Shown here: positions 32,311-46,300 of the stretch, in pieces
How the letters are laid out: every line of letters starts with the position of its first letter
How positions within the stretch are numbered: the stretch's first letter is position 1
From: Panorpa germanica
Lineage: Eukaryota; Arthropoda; Insecta; Mecoptera; Panorpidae
Assembly (NCBI GenBank): GCA_963678705.1
Contig: OY783218.1
Location: 9,868,152-9,932,151 of the forward strand
Reading direction: 5' to 3'
DNA length: 64,000 nt
Translations under genes and position numbers: made by a program
The notes under the pieces: model-generated
Seen by the model: only the letters and a program-made list of their open reading frames with translations
Told to the model about the DNA's origin: nothing
Databases searched by the model: none

Positions 32311-33095
32311 CAGTGTTACCAACTCGAATTTTTTCAAATACTTCTATATGACTTTAAAAGTTGGTAGTTTCCAACAATGCTTAATTCGAAAAGTAGGTAG
32401 ATCTACCAACTACTTTATTTCGAGGTTTATAAAGATTCTGCCCTGAGATATAATACCCATAATTGACTTTTTTAATAAAAATAATTTGTTTTAATAGAAA
32501 ACAATAAAAAAAATGGTGAATTTTTTTTATGAGCTATTTATTCAAATATTTTGTGCATGTAAAAACAAATAATAAAATATGAATTATTAAATAAATAATT
32601 AAATTGTATAATTTATATAAATTATGAATAATTAAATAAATTTTTGACTATTTTAATCTTTAAAAGAATACATATTCTGATTAAATAATTTATAATGGGC
32701 TTCCGTAGGTACAGGTTCACTTTATTGCACTCACAACTTTTTTTATTTCAAATGCTGAACTTTTGTTTAATAACAATTATGGCTGACACATAAAAACATA
32801 CATAAGTAAATATATATATTGACATAATATGTCAATAAAATGACGGACGGTTATGTACAGCAACGCCCTCTTTCTATTTTGTTTAAAATTCAAAATAATT
32901 CACCGAAGAGTAAAACAATTAAATAATTTGATTGGTGATAAGGAGTCAAGGTATTAATATATTATTTTTACAAAAAAAAATCAAATTTTTTAAAAATTAA
33001 AAAAGTTGGTAGATTTTTCATCCAGGGTAGTAGATTTGAAAAAAATGTTAAAAGTTGGTAGATCTACCTAAAAGTTGGTAGAGTTGGTAACACTG
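32311..33095. mobile_element. hAT-type MITE with perfect 8-bp target duplication
   Basis: 785 bp, bounded by perfect 15-bp inverted repeats: CAGTGTTACCAACTC at 32311-32325 and GAGTTGGTAACACTG at 33081-33095. It is flanked by identical 8-bp direct repeats TTCTCTTC at 32303-32310 and 33096-33103. CAGTG ends with an 8-bp duplication are diagnostic of the hAT superfamily. Subterminal copies of AAAGTTGGTAGATCTACC lie near both ends and are plausible transposase sites. There is no transposase frame, so it is non-autonomous. The clean duplication suggests a fairly recent insertion. Confidence 0.9.
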
Positions 33096-35419
33096 TTCTC
33101 TTCTCTAATATGAATTGCTATCTCTTTTATACAACAGAGTGTAAAAGAGATGACAAAAAAGTTACAAGATCTCGTCAATTTCTAATTCTCCGTTTACAAA
33201 TTCTCTAAGCACAAGATACTCAAATAAAATAAGAAGTACGACTCAGGATGTAAAACTTTGTTGATATTTAAATTGATTAGAGTTTAATTATTTAAATATC
33301 TAAATTAAAAATAGTAGTTATTAATTTCTTAAATATGCTCATTAAGGTGAAACGATACATGGCCATTTTTGATTTGCAATATAGATGGCGATACTATACA
33401 GCAGGTTAAATATTATCAAAGAAAAAACATATTTTCTATGTTTAAATCGTTTTATGTAAGTAACTATAAACGCGAATCAAAATCTAAAGCTGCAATTAGT
33501 TAGATGAATAACGTATCTACATTTTAAGCATTCTTGCACTGACTTTTAATGCGTTGGAACTGCAAAAATAAGTTTTGAAAATGAATATTGCTATATTATC
33601 TAGTAGGTCAAGTGTATCGTTTCATCTTAAGATAAATTTGTTAATTATTGGCCCAACAAATTAATGTCGGGCACACAAAAAATTAGTCGTTAGACTCATT
33701 TGAGTGCTCCCCTCCACGGAAATCTTTAGTAAAAGGCGAAAGATTTATTCGCTCTGAAGGGAAACCAGAGTAACGAAAATTTAAAAAATTCGACTCCTAC
33801 AAAATACAGAACATACAACACTAGCGAGTGTTAAAATAACTAATCTTACGTGTCCCTTAGTGTCCCAAGGGTAGAACAGCGGAGGGGATGGGTCACGTAT
33901 ACAAAAAGAGAAAGCTGTCTAACCCCCAAAAAATGTTGTATTATAAACTCCTTTAAACTTATATTATTATTGATAAATAATGAAGACTATTTTACATAAG
34001 GTAAATAATAAAATGTGGCATTATGTAAAAAGTATTACATTAAATAATACATAAATTTACGTATTACGTTCCGCGAGTATCTTTTTTAGGTTATATTTGA
34101 AACATAGAAAGAAAAACTAATTTATATTTTTGAACACAATCATCTAGATGACTCAATATAGTAATTAAATTTATAAGAAGGTAATTTTTTGATGATTTTA
34201 AATCTTTACATTATTAATTTTGTTCTAAACATATCACATTTTGGAATTTTTGGGATTTAATTTATTAAATACTTATATAATTTTTAAAATTAAATTCGTA
34301 TGTTCGTTGATCCTTAAATTGAAATATAGTTTTTTTCTTGTTTATAAAAAATTTAATTTAAAAAAATATTTAATAAAAATATTTAAAAAACTATATTTCA
34401 AATTGTTGGAATTCTTATTATTAAATATTTTTTTGTAAGTTTGTTTTTTATTTTTCATTATTTTTATTGAGAATATAATTATTTTATTTGATTTATTTAA
34501 AAAAGTTTTTTTTTTTATTTATTAAAAATGGATTATTTATAAATTTTGGTTTTAACTGACTTTTTGGCACAATTAATTTTGAGCAGCTTGTCCTCTTCCA
34601 CAATATTTCTAATTGACAATTTGTGTGCTAGGATTGAACATTTTATAAACAATGCATTTTTAATGTTTCTCTTTTCTTTACTAGAATTGAATCTTAGCGA
34701 AAGATGTTTTTGATATTATAAAAATTCAAAATTAATTATATACACATATATTTCCTTAAATACTTTACTTAACGCTACCTGTTTCCAATTCGAAGCCTAG
34801 TTTTAATGTCCTCAATATTTGTTAACAAATAATATTGTACCAATACATCTAAAAATCTTTGCAACTGCTGGCGTAGAATATTAGAAAAAAATATGTATAT
34901 AATTATTTTGTTTTATAAATTTAAATAACATACAAAGAAATCTTTCTTTAAGAAACAATTTGAAGATAAATTGCAGAAAACGTTATATTAATTGAATATT
35001 TTTGAATACCCTATGATTTCTAACATTATTATATTAATTATATATTAAAGATTTACATTTTCAACAATTTATCATTTATATTTATATAATTTATTATATA
35101 TATTTTTTTATATATTTATATATAATATATATTTATCTAACAATACAGTCGAACATTATTTTATTTTATTTTATTTCCTAGCCTGTACAAATATTTCTCT
35201 CTATTTAATAATATATACGTTCAATATGTTTAATTCATTCATTCAATATATTTGTTTTATAATAATTACAATTATCAGTATATGATTCTGTTTATTTTTA
35301 AACAAAAATTTAATGTTCAACTTTTATAGTACATGTTTTGAAACACAGATGTCACTGGTAGTTGAATAAATTTATTAAATGGCATCTGGGGTGCATACAA
35401 AAATAAGACATATGACATC

Positions 35420-35650
35420 ACGTCCGCTTAGTTGCTATCTCTTGTACACAACAGAGCGTAAAAGAGATAGCATATTCAACACAGAACTCTTATCCATAGA
35501 AAAAATAACTGACCTACCCTTAATAGTACAGACATGTTACGTCATAAATATGGCCGACCATTTCTAGCGCTAAAACTACAATTCGAATTTTTAATTGCTA
35601 TATCTCCGCCAACATTCTTCTGAACAATGAGTACAGAAGCCCATTAACTG
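35420..35650 (-). mobile_element. Truncated relative of the GGGCTTGTGTCC MITE
   Basis: In reverse orientation it carries the conserved block ATGGTCGGCCATATTTATGA, the TAGCGCTAGAAATGG motif and CGGAGATATAGCAATTAAAA, shared with the full elements, and ends in AGAAGCCCAT. The left part holds a hairpin GCTATCTCTT ... AAAGAGATAGC near 35433-35471, related to sequences at 33115-33155 and 43249-43280. Confidence 0.65.
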
Positions 35651-37382
35651 TGGTCAGTCTTTAACGAGATTAGAATTAAAAAAAACATTTCTTCTTTAAC
35701 GTCATAACTGTAGTTTAACTGAAGATTGAAAAAATAACTAAGAGTTTAAGTATATTTTTTTTAGGAAGTTTTAAAGTCTAATCAGTTATTATAGAAATCC
35801 ACCCCGAAATCTCATACACACTAAACACGGTTATGTAGCATTAACGTATAATATACGTCCAAACATATCTACTATGTTACGTATATGCTACGTTTGTGTT
35901 TACAGGCTTATTAATCATATAAGTCTTTAGTAAAAATAAATAATCTAAAATTGAAAAAGTAAAACAGATTATTTATTAAGAATAAATATTTTCTAATTAA
36001 TAATTGAAACTACTATATTAAGATTTGTATATATATACAATGAATAAAAATTCATCAAAAATTGGCGCGAAGTTTAAATTATTTCTATATTTAAAATAGG
36101 AATAAATGAGGTAAATATTGTATACAAATGTAGTTATAAAAAATTGGAGCTCTTAAAGGTTAATATAACCTATTAAATATATCAAATAATTAATTTAAAA
36201 AGTTCTTATTTATGTAAATGTAATTGGTACAGTCATTACAACAAAGGTCTTGCAACGGGATGCGTTAAAATACACATATAGGTAGATGCTCGGACTGTTT
36301 AGACCTTTATATAAATTTAATGTTACTTGTATAAGATCAGTATATTAAATAATATTATATTAATCATAACTTTATTATATTATACTGTATTTTAAAAATA
36401 AAAGTGTATAGTCTACCGTAGTTTATACCCATACAACCAACTACAAGACTACTCTCATTGCAAGACTTATATTTAAGACTGTGGTAAATAGGAAGTATAC
36501 AAAAAATTGTAGAAATTTGTAGGGTGCATTTGTTCAGACGAGGAAAAAAATGCCTGTTGTTTAGAAAAGTGTCGTACTGTAAAAATACACCCCTAGTTAT
36601 GTTTAGATTGGAAAAATTTGTAATTATGGTAGGCTTATTACCAGATTTGTGGATAGTTTTTCTAATTGCTAAATTATGTTTTCAATTTTAAGTGTATAGA
36701 AAAAGTGAATAGAAATGAAAAGTGAAATTTTCAAAAATATTTTGTTTCTTTCGAGTAATACATTATTCTGTAATTCGTTAGGTCCTAATTACTTGAGTAA
36801 TTAGAGCCCAAGGAACGCTAAATAATTATTATCATTTAAGTTAACACAGCGGCGATTTAATTAAAAGGGGGCCCAATATTTAAAAAAAATGTTTTATGTT
36901 CTTTACTACGGATTTCAGAATTTGTCACTAAACACAGTTATATTTATTTTACAATTATTTTACAAAAAAGTTTATCTTGAACATAAAATTATCTATGTTA
37001 ATTTTTATTACATAAAAAAAATGTATTTACGTTTCGTGACGTAAATAAAACTACTAATGCAAGGTTTTATATAAGAGATACTTAATTACCATTTATTCCT
37101 TAAAAATGATAATCTTTTAAGATTCTAAAATTCATAAAACAGGCTCCTTAAAATTTTTTATGATTATGTTAATAAGCAAAAAGGTAGCTTTTTTTCTAAA
37201 ACGGGATAAATAGGTCAAAACACGTTGTGTATTATGTAAAGTTGTGTTTAACCGGATTTATTTTTATACTTGATATAAGCCTACTATAAATACAATTACA
37301 AATTACTTTATTTAAGCTAAATATATGAGCATATTAAATACTTCGATTGAAATTATTGTAAAGATTATGTCTTACTCGCAAT

Positions 37383-40300
37383 CTAAACAGCTATGGAGTA
37401 ATCGGACGGTTGACCACTTCCTGGAGGACCACTAGGTCTGGCCCATAATGACGATCGTAGACCTAGTTTTAATTTTTTCAATGTATCCATATCGCATTCT
37501 GCTTCTGATAATTCCATAGGTTGTGCACTAGGTGTGTGATCTTGATTTCCTGTACCTGGTGTTCCAATTGCTGCTACAGGACGTACACCAGGAGTTCCTC
37601 CTGTGAAGTTTGTCTCAGCTACTGAGAGGGTGCGCATGGTACTCCTGGAGGGGGCAAGCCACCTTAGTTGATAGAAATTGTGATGATGTGAGAGTGATGG
37701 TATAATGTTTTTTTAAAAATGTCATGTAATTAATTTTGTAGTTGTATCTCATTGATATTGGTAACTGTCAAAGAGGAAGTGACGTCATTCGTTAGTAGTT
37801 TGAACACAATAATTAAATAAACAAATATAGGTATAGAGTCTTGTACCTCATAGAGACAAATCTTAAACGTCCTAAATCTACCTAATTAATTAATATATGG
37901 TTTTGTACACAAGTCTGATAAAGCGGAAAAGTAATGCTTTAACCGATTTTAATATTTTTGAAATAAAAGGACTGAAATGGAGAGAGGAGTCAGGCCCTGA
38001 TTTGAGGGAGGGCAGGCGGGGCTACTGCCCCGGAGCCTCCACGAGAGAAGGGACCCCACAATAGAAATAAAAGAAATAAATTTTTGAAAAGACTTGATGT
38101 AAAAATAATTGTTCCTTTTGTTTGGAAAATAATTGGGGGCCTTCGCTCCTTCGCTGCCCCAGGGCCTCCACACTTTTAAATGCGGCCTTGAAAGGAGTAC
38201 TTTGAAAGGAAAGGAATGGCGATAGAAGAGACAGAGAGAAGAAAAGAAGAAGACACTTTTACTAAATTTAAGGTTAGAAATCGGTAGCATGTTCATAATA
38301 TGCCATATGCCATATGCAAAAAGTGAGCGAGGCTTAACGCGAACATTCCAAAAAGAAAATTATATAAGAGTATGATATAACTTTGAACCTTCTCTTTCCC
38401 AGACTTGTGTACAGGAGACCATGTGTACAGCAATTAAAACAAAATCAAAAAAACATTTATATGATAATTAATTCTGAAACAGAACCACTCAACCTATCTC
38501 TTTTTATCTAATAATAAATGCGTGTATAAAATTGTCCAATAATAAAATATTAAAAAATAAAATTATTGAAACAATGAAGCATTTATTTATAAAAATATTT
38601 TATTCAAATGATTGAATGGAAATGAGTTTTACAATTACACAGATTGATGAAAATTTAATACCTTGAACGCCCTCTTCTTGGTAGAGACTTCTGCTCAGAC
38701 ATTGGTGATAGATCTGAAGAAGTGCTGGACTGCGTTCCGTGGTATATGAGACCTGTAAGAAGAAAGGATATATCGATTCCATTTTTCAATCATAGTCATC
38801 AATAAATTAGGTATAAGTGCAATTTTAATTAGAAATATAAACAAGCCTGGTTCTTAGAAAAAAACTTTCGGTGTATAGTCGTCCAACGACTTAGGGGGTA
38901 GCACGCAGGGCAACCGCCCGGGGCCTCGCATTCTCGCGCAAAAACCCAAGTAGAAAAATTCATTACTATATATCTATTTGAATCTCGCGCCTTGAATCAC
39001 TGCGTCTTCTTTTAAGATATTCATGTACCTTAGTTTATCATCATTAATATTTGTGCTTGTTAACTTTTATAAAACTTCCAATATAAAATTTTATTTTTCG
39101 TCAATTATCATCAAAAATACTTATTTACAATTTACATAAATTAAATGGCTAGGGCCGTCACTGCTTGCAGGTAATAGAATATGCTTTTTGTTCAAGGGTC
39201 ATTAGGTTCGCAAATAATATGCATATATTAATTAGCGACAGAATTAAAATTGAAAATATTTTTTTTTTCGCGGCGAAAATATATTTTTTTTTCCAAGTAT
39301 CTGCCGCCCCGGAGCCTCGCAATTGTTAAGGCCGCCCCTGTTGAGGAGTTTGACAAATCATAGTTTGAGGAGGGGGCATGAAAAACTAGAACACCAATGG
39401 AATATTCACAGAGATAAAAAAGTACTAGTAGTATTTAATATATCTTATCAAATAAAATGTAATTTACAAAATGAAAAGTTTTTCAACTTTCTATCTTATT
39501 TCCAGCTTACCAATGATTACTTTGGAAGTTGTCTCACTTTAAACCAAAATTAAAAAGAACCAAGAAAAGCTGAGTTTTTAAGATAATAAAAAAAAAACTA
39601 ACTATGTTTTAATTTGGCATCCAGTTGATTTGAAGATTCAGTTCGACTTGAAGTCAGTTGATCGGGATCCGATTCTGAATCATCTGAGTCTGGTTCATTT
39701 TTTCGACTGTGTCTTCTTCTAGCACCTTTGGAACTCTGAAAAATATACATACATATTTTTAAAACAAAAGTTCTCAAATTATACAGCTTGAAAAAGCTTC
39801 TTAGCGAAAGCTGTTTTAAATAGCTTCTAAAACATAAAATATTTTTTTGGTATACAGTGGAACTTTATCTGAATCTTGTGCATTAGATTCTTCTTATCTA
39901 CATCAAGGCCAATATATATAACTCTATTACGTATATCATTATCAATTATCCAAACATATATTCATTGTTTGTATTTATGAAGTGAAAGTTAATCAATCAA
40001 GTTTAATAATTACTAACGGAAATTACGATGCAAAAAAACAATTTAATTCGAGTATTGATCCGATATGAAGTTATCAGATGGTCCGTGTAAATCAGATAAT
40101 TAATTACACGTTTAATTAGTCAGGAATTCTGCAGAAATCTCTGAATCTGATCAGATATTTATTATCGCGCTGTGATTCACAGAAATTAGTCCAGGTGTCG
40201 TGATACCAGTTGATAATGATAACCTATTATCAACAAGACCAAAATCATTGTTTGTTTTCAATTTCTTTTTGAATCATTTTTAAAGTTGTATATTCAAATA

Positions 40301-43300
40301 TACAAAAAAGATTCTAAGACTAAGTCAAGTAAGTGTATTGGAGTTATTTTGCATTTGTAAATATGCGAGCAAATTTTTACATTAATATTTATCAATACAT
40401 CACTGTGCTGAAACAGTTCATAATCGTATGTACTTGCGTTTGTACGTATGTAAATAATAGTTTATATACATACGATATCCATACGAATATACCTTAAAAC
40501 CCCTTGGATATACATGCTATATTTAAGCTATATACATTCATGTATATTGCAAATCCTATGTATATGCTGTTGCCAGGTAAAACGTACAACGTATGTCATA
40601 TGTATGTGCAAATGCAAAGGCCTATTTAAATATTGCTGCATGTACATAGTATGTACTGTCATGTTTATTCATTTCATGTATATGCATTATATGTACATAT
40701 ATGAATATACAGAGAATAGTAAGCGATATCTTTGTGTCATTGGCTTTGTGTGTAAAATGAACAATGTCACAATTATATATTTAGAACCGAGATGAAAGTT
40801 TGAAAGAGGCGAAAAGCATTGAAAGATATTATCCAAAATTATTTTAATTTCAATTGGCGTAAAGTAATATGTTTGTTTCATCTTTGGGTAAAACATAGTT
40901 ATGCTTGCATATAATATGATTATGTTTTTTGTGTTTTGAAAAATGCACTATATGCAATATAATATGCACTTTTATTTCTTTCAACATAGTGATGTATTGA
41001 TAAACATTGAAGTAGAAATTTGACCTCATGTTACAGTGTGCTAATGCGAAACAATTCAAATACACCTTACTGATGATACCCGATACGTTGTCTCTTCCAG
41101 TGCGAGAGTGTCTGAGATATACAAAATAATAAGGAAAAATAACAAATTTATTTTGAGAAAAACTATCAGCTTCTCTGCAAAGGTTAAATAATCACCTAGA
41201 GTGCCTTAGTTTCTGCTGTATACCATTTCCTATAGTAGTGTCTACTAAGTTAGACAAGGCGCACACTGGAGACAAGATTGTCTTTACACGAAATTTTTAC
41301 AACTGTCTTTATTCAACGTATTCACAGAGTTTGTTTTATTCTTTCTACTATGAAGACAGTATTGTCTACAGTGTGCGACCAGCCTTAATATTTGTATATA
41401 TGTAAAATATATACAAACATTTAGTATTGGGACCATGCACAACTGCAACGCCAAGTAATTTAGCAACTAAAGAAGGCTCTTTCAATATTATGTTAATTCA
41501 GATAAATGTTATTTTATTTAATTTGAATTAAAGGTCTTATTTCGTAACTTTTTCTTTGACGTCATTCGTCATTAATTGAACTAATGTGATATTCATTGGT
41601 TTGTTAATATTACTAACTAACTAGCCTAAAAGTTATAAAATAAGACTATTAGTTTCGTAAGTATAATAAAAAGTCTAAAATTATGTAAAGTTAGCAAGGA
41701 TTCCAACCAACTATCCACAATATTTTAAAGCACTAAGCTAAAAAACAGCCTCCTTTAATGTTCGAATTATCATCGATTCTATTCTCCCTATAACTATGCA
41801 TTTCGCACGGTCCCAATACTTGGATTAGGGAATGTATAGTTTGATGTAGTGGTTTTGTTTAATTTTTACAGCATCAAGACAAATAAATAAAATTTAGAAA
41901 AAAATAACTTAGCCAATACAAAAGCAAATATTGAATTTGTGCGTTTTTTTTGTACATTTTGACGCACAATATTGTAGTATGGAGAAGATGCCAATCTGTT
42001 ATATGTTGAAGTAGCGGAATGTGGTGGTGGTTGGTGAAGATGTACCGCTGAAGGGTGCATCCCTGGAGGTGGTGGAGGACTGGCACAACCCTCTGTACCA
42101 GCTCGTTCGTGATACATGAACGAATGTAGGAGGGTGTTTGCTCCAGCTGTGGAGTGGCTCTGCGCAAGAGTGCTGGCCTCAGAGAGTTGAAACGTGGCGT
42201 ATGGTGATATGTCTTCAGAAGTTTCTAAAATTGGAAAAAGAATTACACGATAACGGATTTAATTAGCGATATTATAATAAATAATAATAAAAATAATATC
42301 ATAATAAATTATAATAAAAATAATATTTTCGCGTCGAAAAAAAATAATATTATTAGTATAATTTTAGTGGAATATTTTCTACCTGGTATTTTGTCATTTC
42401 CGGCTTGTAAAGCTACTTTATGAATGGTTGCGTAGTAGCGTTCTCTTTGGGCATCTGCATTTTGTTGATTTTCTATCGATTCTTTTCTCACTCTATCAAC
42501 ATTTCCTGCAAAACGTTACGTCACATAATTATGTTATTTTTTAAAATATATAGATTGGAAATATAACAGACACTTACGATTTTTCCAACACAACGCTGCC
42601 AATGTGATTGCGATTATAATCACACCAATGGACACGATGGGAATTACTACCCTAAAATCAGCGTAACTAATAGCGACAGAATTGCTTCCTCGTTTCACCA
42701 ATTCTGGTGGAGGAGGATCTGCAATACAAATATTTTTGTAAATAAACAAATAATAAAGAAAAACAATCTTTATTAAAATATTCTACCTCCATCCTTTGTT
42801 AAAGTAACAAAATTAAACTCAGCATGTGAGTTTCCAGCTATATTATGAGCCTCCATTTTTAATTGATACAACGAAGACGGTTGCAGCCCGGAAATAGTAA
42901 ATCTTCTTTGAGGCTTCAACGCATTTGATACTGAAAATTGTAATAATTCTCTTTAGTTCTTTAACCCTTCATAGTACAGGATAATTTTAAAAGAAACTAT
43001 GACAATACGCTTGTGAACTTATTTTATAAGGGTTGATTTTTTAATTGTTGATTGAAATAGATGTTAATAAATGTATACTAGCGTTTTTATTTTATTAAAT
43101 ATCTAAATGATGACGGAGATATAGCAATTAAAATTTTGAATTATAGTTTTAGTGCTAGTCATGTCGGCCATATTTATGACGTAACATGTCAGATTATTAA
43201 GGGATAGTTTAGGTATTTGTTATATGTATAAGAGGTCTGTGTTGAGTATGCTATCTCTTTTACGTAATCTCTTGTTAATTTCTACTAAAATATAGCGAGC

Positions 43301-46300
43301 TTTTTAAAAATGGATTGGACATTTGAAGTCCTGGTAGCTAGGTTATCAATATTTTGCACAGTTTTATAGAAATTAAGACATGGTTCAAAAGCCTATTGAA
43401 AATTAGAATATGGTGAAAGAACTATTGCATGAAGAGAGGAAGAGAAGACTACCTAACGTCCATTGCATTTCATTAACAGATCTATATTGCAGCACAAAAT
43501 ATAGCAGGGGGCATCCATTATCAGGCCAAACATGGAGCCTCAACACCACTGAAGTAGAATTTGGTGAAAGAAATGCTCCTGGAGAAGGCACACCAGGTGC
43601 TTGACCTTGTGTCCTCACTAACAACGTCGGAGACGCTGGGGATGTTCCAATTTTATTATGCACCGTTAAATACAAGTGGTAAGTGCTTCCACATTGAAGA
43701 CCCTATAGAAAATAAATATATTTTAAATAAATATATATTTTTTGTTACTGATTTCTTTTTTAATTGGTTCCTACCTTTAATTCGTGACTTGACGCGTGAC
43801 GCGACATGGCCATTTCCTCTAAATTCCCATGTGTCTTCATATAATGTAATGTGAACCCACTTAAAGGAGCCATTCCTGTAGCACCAGGCTTCCAATGCAA
43901 TAGAATACTGCTTGATGTAGCACTGGTCACATATAACACAGGCGGACCAGGGGGAACTTGAACTATCAAGTTATACGTTAATCTATCCGTTCCAATTCCA
44001 TTATCAACCTGTAAAATATAAACCACAAAGTAGAATATTGACACAATGATTTTATAAAACAATTTATTTAATTACTGACTTGGCAAGTGTAATTTCCAGA
44101 ATCAGATTGCTGTAGTCCAGAGAGTAACAATTCTCCAGAATCTAAAAGTTGCATATTGTGATTTGCACCAGCTCTTATGGGAGCTTCTGAACGTAACCAT
44201 TCCCTACGGGGTTGACCAACAGCGTGGCATGATAGAGCTACAGAACTTCTCCAAGATTTAACGACAGGTCCTCCAAAGGATGTAATTCGTGCTGACACTA
44301 AAATCAATAAAATATATAATTACTATAATCAGAATTGATTAATGGAGTTTTTATTAAATATAGACTGTATGAACCTCGGCTTGACGCTATCTGCTGCGCC
44401 ACCCTTGAACTACGACCTTCGCCAACTCTTGTTGATGCTGTAACCCAGAATTGATATTCTACATGCTGTTGAAGCCCCTTTGCTTCGAAAGTTGTGTGTC
44501 CCGATGGAAGATTTCTTTTATTATGATTTAGCTCTTCTCTTCCATCGACAACTCTATTAGAATATTAAAAATTATTAAATACATAAAGCATAATTTTACT
44601 GTTTAATTCATGTTCAATAATAAATAAAATGTACCTTGTATAAAGTATATATTTAGTAATTATTCCATTAGGTTCACTAGGGGGCAGCCAAGAAACAAAC
44701 AGAGACTGTGGGGAACTAACCACTACTTTAATATCAGCAGGAGCTTCAGGAACTAAAAATAAAGAAACAAATTAATACGTTTTCCCCTATTCTGATATAG
44801 TTTATCTTGAGCATGGGTGTTACAGATAAAGAATTAAAAATACATGTATAAAATTGACTGTATTTTAATAACAGGGCATGTACAGATATGTTTTATCATT
44901 TTATTCAATTTATATATAATGTCCAGCACTGTAACATTATGTATTTTAGTAACGTATCAGTCAAATTCAATTCTTTACTACAGTTATGTTTTTAAATATT
45001 ATTATAAATACTAAATATAAATTTTAAAATTATGTAGATACTGTGACAGTATTGTAAAATAGTTGCAAAACAAATCACAATATAATGTAGAATTGTTCTC
45101 ACCATCTTCTTCAGTCTGACAAAAAGCAGTCTGCGTTAAAACACCATCGCCCATCCTTGTGAAGGCCAACACCTGCATGCTATAATTTGTGTATTTTCTT
45201 AAGCCTGTCAGGACTGTAGTTAAGGCTGATGTCTTTCTTGTTTCCATTTCGTCATTTGCTGCAAATTTAAATTAAATTAAAGATATTGAAATATTAAATT
45301 TAAATTAAAAGATATTAAATGGCTTTACCTTTAACATAATCATTTAAAACAGGTTCATAAATCAGTTTATATCCTTGAAGAACACCATTACAATGTGATG
45401 ATGGAGGAGGTTGCCAGGATATTTGCAAAGATTGTGATGTAAGAGCAGCACATCTTACATCTTCAGGAGGCATACTAGGAACTGAAAGTAATAATTTTAA
45501 AATTATTTATGAAAATTATATCATTACTAGCTTTTACCCCCGTCGCAAGCGACGTTTGTTTTTTGTGAGTGGCTTGAATTTCAAGTCAAAATTTAATTTT
45601 TAAATTGAAATAATAAATAAACTCGTCCTATATTGATTTAAAATTTAATAACAATTAATTTTTCATACAAACTGACTAAGAAAATACATTTTTTATATCA
45701 AAATAAAAAATATTTTGAATTTATGCGATATTTGAACAACTTTTTTTCAAAATTTAGGATTTTCTTTTCGATTCGTAAATAAGTTGCCAAGGTTAGCCTA
45801 TATACAAAATTTCAACTTTCTAGCACAATTTTTACTCTCGGCAAATACTGCCCCCGTGCCCCCCAATAAAATTTTGAAATTTTGAATTTTTTTTTTTTTA
45901 ATAATATACTTAATTATTCTAGAATCCAGAAAATGAATTTTCTCCAAAGTTCCCTACCGGGCCCCCGAATTTCTTTAACCCCCCCTTTTTCAATTTTTGA
46001 ATTTCTAATTTTTGAGAAATGTCAGCATTGAATACTTTAATACACATGCAAAATTTCAACTTTCTATCTTCTACGAATTAAAAGTAATACAGCAAAGAAG
46101 GGATCACTTTTTTCCAGTTTTTCCAAAATTACGGGTTTCCAGGAAATTCAGGGAAAAATCCGGGGACGCCAAAAGTCTTAGAATTTTTTTCTCTACGAAA
46201 TAGGAAATTTTTAAAAACTTCCCTGGAGCCGTTTTCGAGATGCCATACAAAATTCGAACCAAACATATAAACACATAAACATATAAGAATATAAATATAC

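Larger units (their letters stand above)
30180..37382. other. Gene-free region downstream of Dscam2
   Basis: I see no credible gene on either strand; the short open frames here lack family features. It holds a repeat relic at 30966-31112, a hAT MITE at 32311-33095 and a TIR-element fragment near 35420-35650. The long 3' UTR of the Dscam2-type gene probably occupies part of the right end, but its polyadenylation site could not be picked. Confidence 0.55.

Noticed and set aside
38960-39553. Plus-strand 76-codon frame as a gene
   Set aside because: It overlaps a dispersed repeat, lacks family features and ends in AT-rich intron sequence of Dscam2.
42787-42930. Suspected frameshift in the last FN3 exon of Dscam2
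   Set aside because: On recounting the T run the frame is intact and the 144-base exon fits both neighbouring phases.
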